Made by a program: the position numbers and the translations under genes
The notes under the pieces: model-generated
The model's input: the letters and a program-made list of their open reading frames with translations, nothing else
The model's database searches: none
What the model was told of the DNA's origin: nothing
From: DASWHR01 sp035541035
GTDB lineage: Bacteria; Actinomycetota; AC-67
Direction of reading: 5' to 3'
Length of the DNA stretch: 6,759 nt
NCBI GenBank assembly: GCA_035541035.1
Contig: DATLFO010000334.1
Coordinates: 1-6,759 of the forward strand
Shown here: positions 6,164 through 6,759 of the stretch, piece by piece
Position numbering within the stretch: position 1 is the stretch's first letter
Layout of the letters: each line of letters starts with the position of its first letter

Positions 6164-6759
6164 TTAAGGGCAGGGGACCGTGCCGGCCGCGGGAGCGCCG
6201 TAGGAGCCGCTCGCCACGTTCGGCATCGCCGCGCCGCCGGCGGAGACCGCAATCGGTGTGCTCCCGGCCATCGCCCGTACGAAGTAGTCGATGCCGTTCG
6301 AGCCGATCGCCGAACCCGGGATGGTGCCGCGGTAGAGCCCCGCGTCCGCCGGCTTGAGGGCCTGCACGGTCCACTCCGTCAGACCGTGCGGCCGATACCA
6401 CAGCTCGACCCGGGACAAGCCCGCGCCGGATGCGCCCACGGCCACGGCCTTGTCCGTGCCCGACACGACGTGCATGAAGCGTTCGAAGCGGATCGAGGGC
6501 GGGCGTGTCGAAGAGGCGCGGGCCGCTCCCAAGAACGCAAGCACCTCCTGCGCGAGCTGCGCGCGTTGCCCGGCGTTGGTCATCATCGCGAGCGGAAAGG
6601 TGTACACGCCGCGGAAGTCGCTCGCGGCCGCGCCTCGAGCGCGCGACGCGATCAGGCGGCCCGGCCCGGAGTCGTGATCGAACAGCGGGGCGGATGTGCC
6701 GTAGCCGCCGTACGGGTAGCCGTAGGCGAGCGATCCGCGCCCGTCGAGCGTACCGAGAT
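6164..6759 (-). CDS. C-terminal part of an uncharacterised, probably secreted protein ending in an Ig/fibronectin-like domain (5' end off the right edge)
   Basis: The frame is open from the right edge to a TAA at 6166-6164, giving 198 full codons. A GTG at 6607 lies inside the open frame and is not taken as the start, because the frame continues upstream with ordinary sequence: a Gly/Tyr-rich AYGYPYGGYG stretch, then a PLFDHDSGPGRLIASRA segment. The next part (GVYTFPLAMM, then an Ala/Gln-rich helix ending EVLAFLGA) looks like the last strand and helix of an alpha/beta domain. From about 6502 to 6245 comes a beta-sandwich pattern: VELWYRPHG, WTVQALKP, GLYRGTIPG and GIDYFVRAM. This is the layout of Ig/FnIII-type domains that follow secreted enzymes. 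The last residues are Gly/Ala/Pro-rich. I do not recognise the main domain. Export is inferred from this tail and from the neighbours, since the N-terminus is outside the window. Confidence 0.7.
   Translation of the reverse strand, partial: LGTLDGRGSLAYGYPYGGYGTSAPLFDHDSGPGRLIASRARGAAASDFRGVYTFPLAMMTNAGQRAQLAQEVLAFLGAARASSTRPPSIRFERFMHVVSGTDKAVAVGASGAGLSRVELWYRPHGLTEWTVQALKPADAGLYRGTIPGSAIGSNGIDYFVRAMAGSTPIAVSAGGAAMPNVASGSYGAPAAGTVPCP

Noticed and set aside
6605..6607. GTG at 6607 as the start of a short 147-residue gene
   Set aside because: The same frame stays open to the right edge with ordinary protein-like sequence, no ribosome-binding site precedes the GTG, and the start would fall inside what looks like a folded domain.
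1..6759. CRISPR array, insertion sequence, tRNA or defence system
   Set aside because: No short spaced direct repeats, transposase motifs, terminal inverted repeats, tRNA-like cloverleaf or defence domains were seen on either strand. The AAA ATPase alone, without partner genes, is not enough to propose a defence system.

Overview
The window is high-GC chromosomal DNA with dense coding. It carries five genes: three complete, and two cut by the window edges. Four encode exported proteins and one encodes a cytoplasmic AAA+ ATPase. Three protein styles are seen here: propeller repeats of the 'DGRFVAF...DVFVRD' kind, Ig-like repeats with an 'FEC..(dag/dga)...APC' core, and a subtilase followed by a pre-peptidase-like domain. 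Together with the very high GC, they suggest a soil-type actinobacterium, perhaps Thermoleophilia/Solirubrobacterales-like. That placement is an inference from protein style only. No rRNA, tRNA or other marker gene is present to confirm it.

Layout, left to right. A minus-strand PD40/TolB-like beta-propeller protein (1-504, 3' end off the left edge) is divergently transcribed from a plus-strand secreted subtilisin-family (S8) protease (595-2040). They share a 90-base intergenic region. The protease ends only 4 bases from the stop codon of a convergent minus-strand Ycf46-like AAA+ ATPase (2045-3541). Upstream of the ATPase, on the same strand and 70 bases away, is a large secreted protein (3612-6044). 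It joins an N-terminal all-helical, six-hairpin-glycosidase-like domain to four tandem Ig-like repeats and a fifth terminal beta domain. Then come 119 bases of comparatively AT-rich intergenic DNA with a clear inverted repeat. Last is the 3' part of another minus-strand gene (6164-6759, 5' end off the right edge), whose product ends in an Ig/fibronectin-like domain.

How the genes may work together. The exported proteins (propeller, protease, glycosidase-like protein, Ig-ended protein) fit a cell-surface or extracellular set for handling polymers. The sequence does not show that they form one pathway. The three right-hand minus-strand genes run in the same direction but are separated by 119 and 70 bases, so they may be independent transcription units. 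The AAA+ ATPase is the odd one out: it has a full set of ATPase motifs, no signal peptide and no obvious partner here.

I found no CRISPR array, mobile element, RNA gene, or convincing defence or biosynthetic system. The points most worth a second look are the protease without a propeptide, the Ycf46-like ATPase among secreted proteins, the regular cysteine pairs of the Ig-like repeats, and the inverted repeat at 6096-6127.
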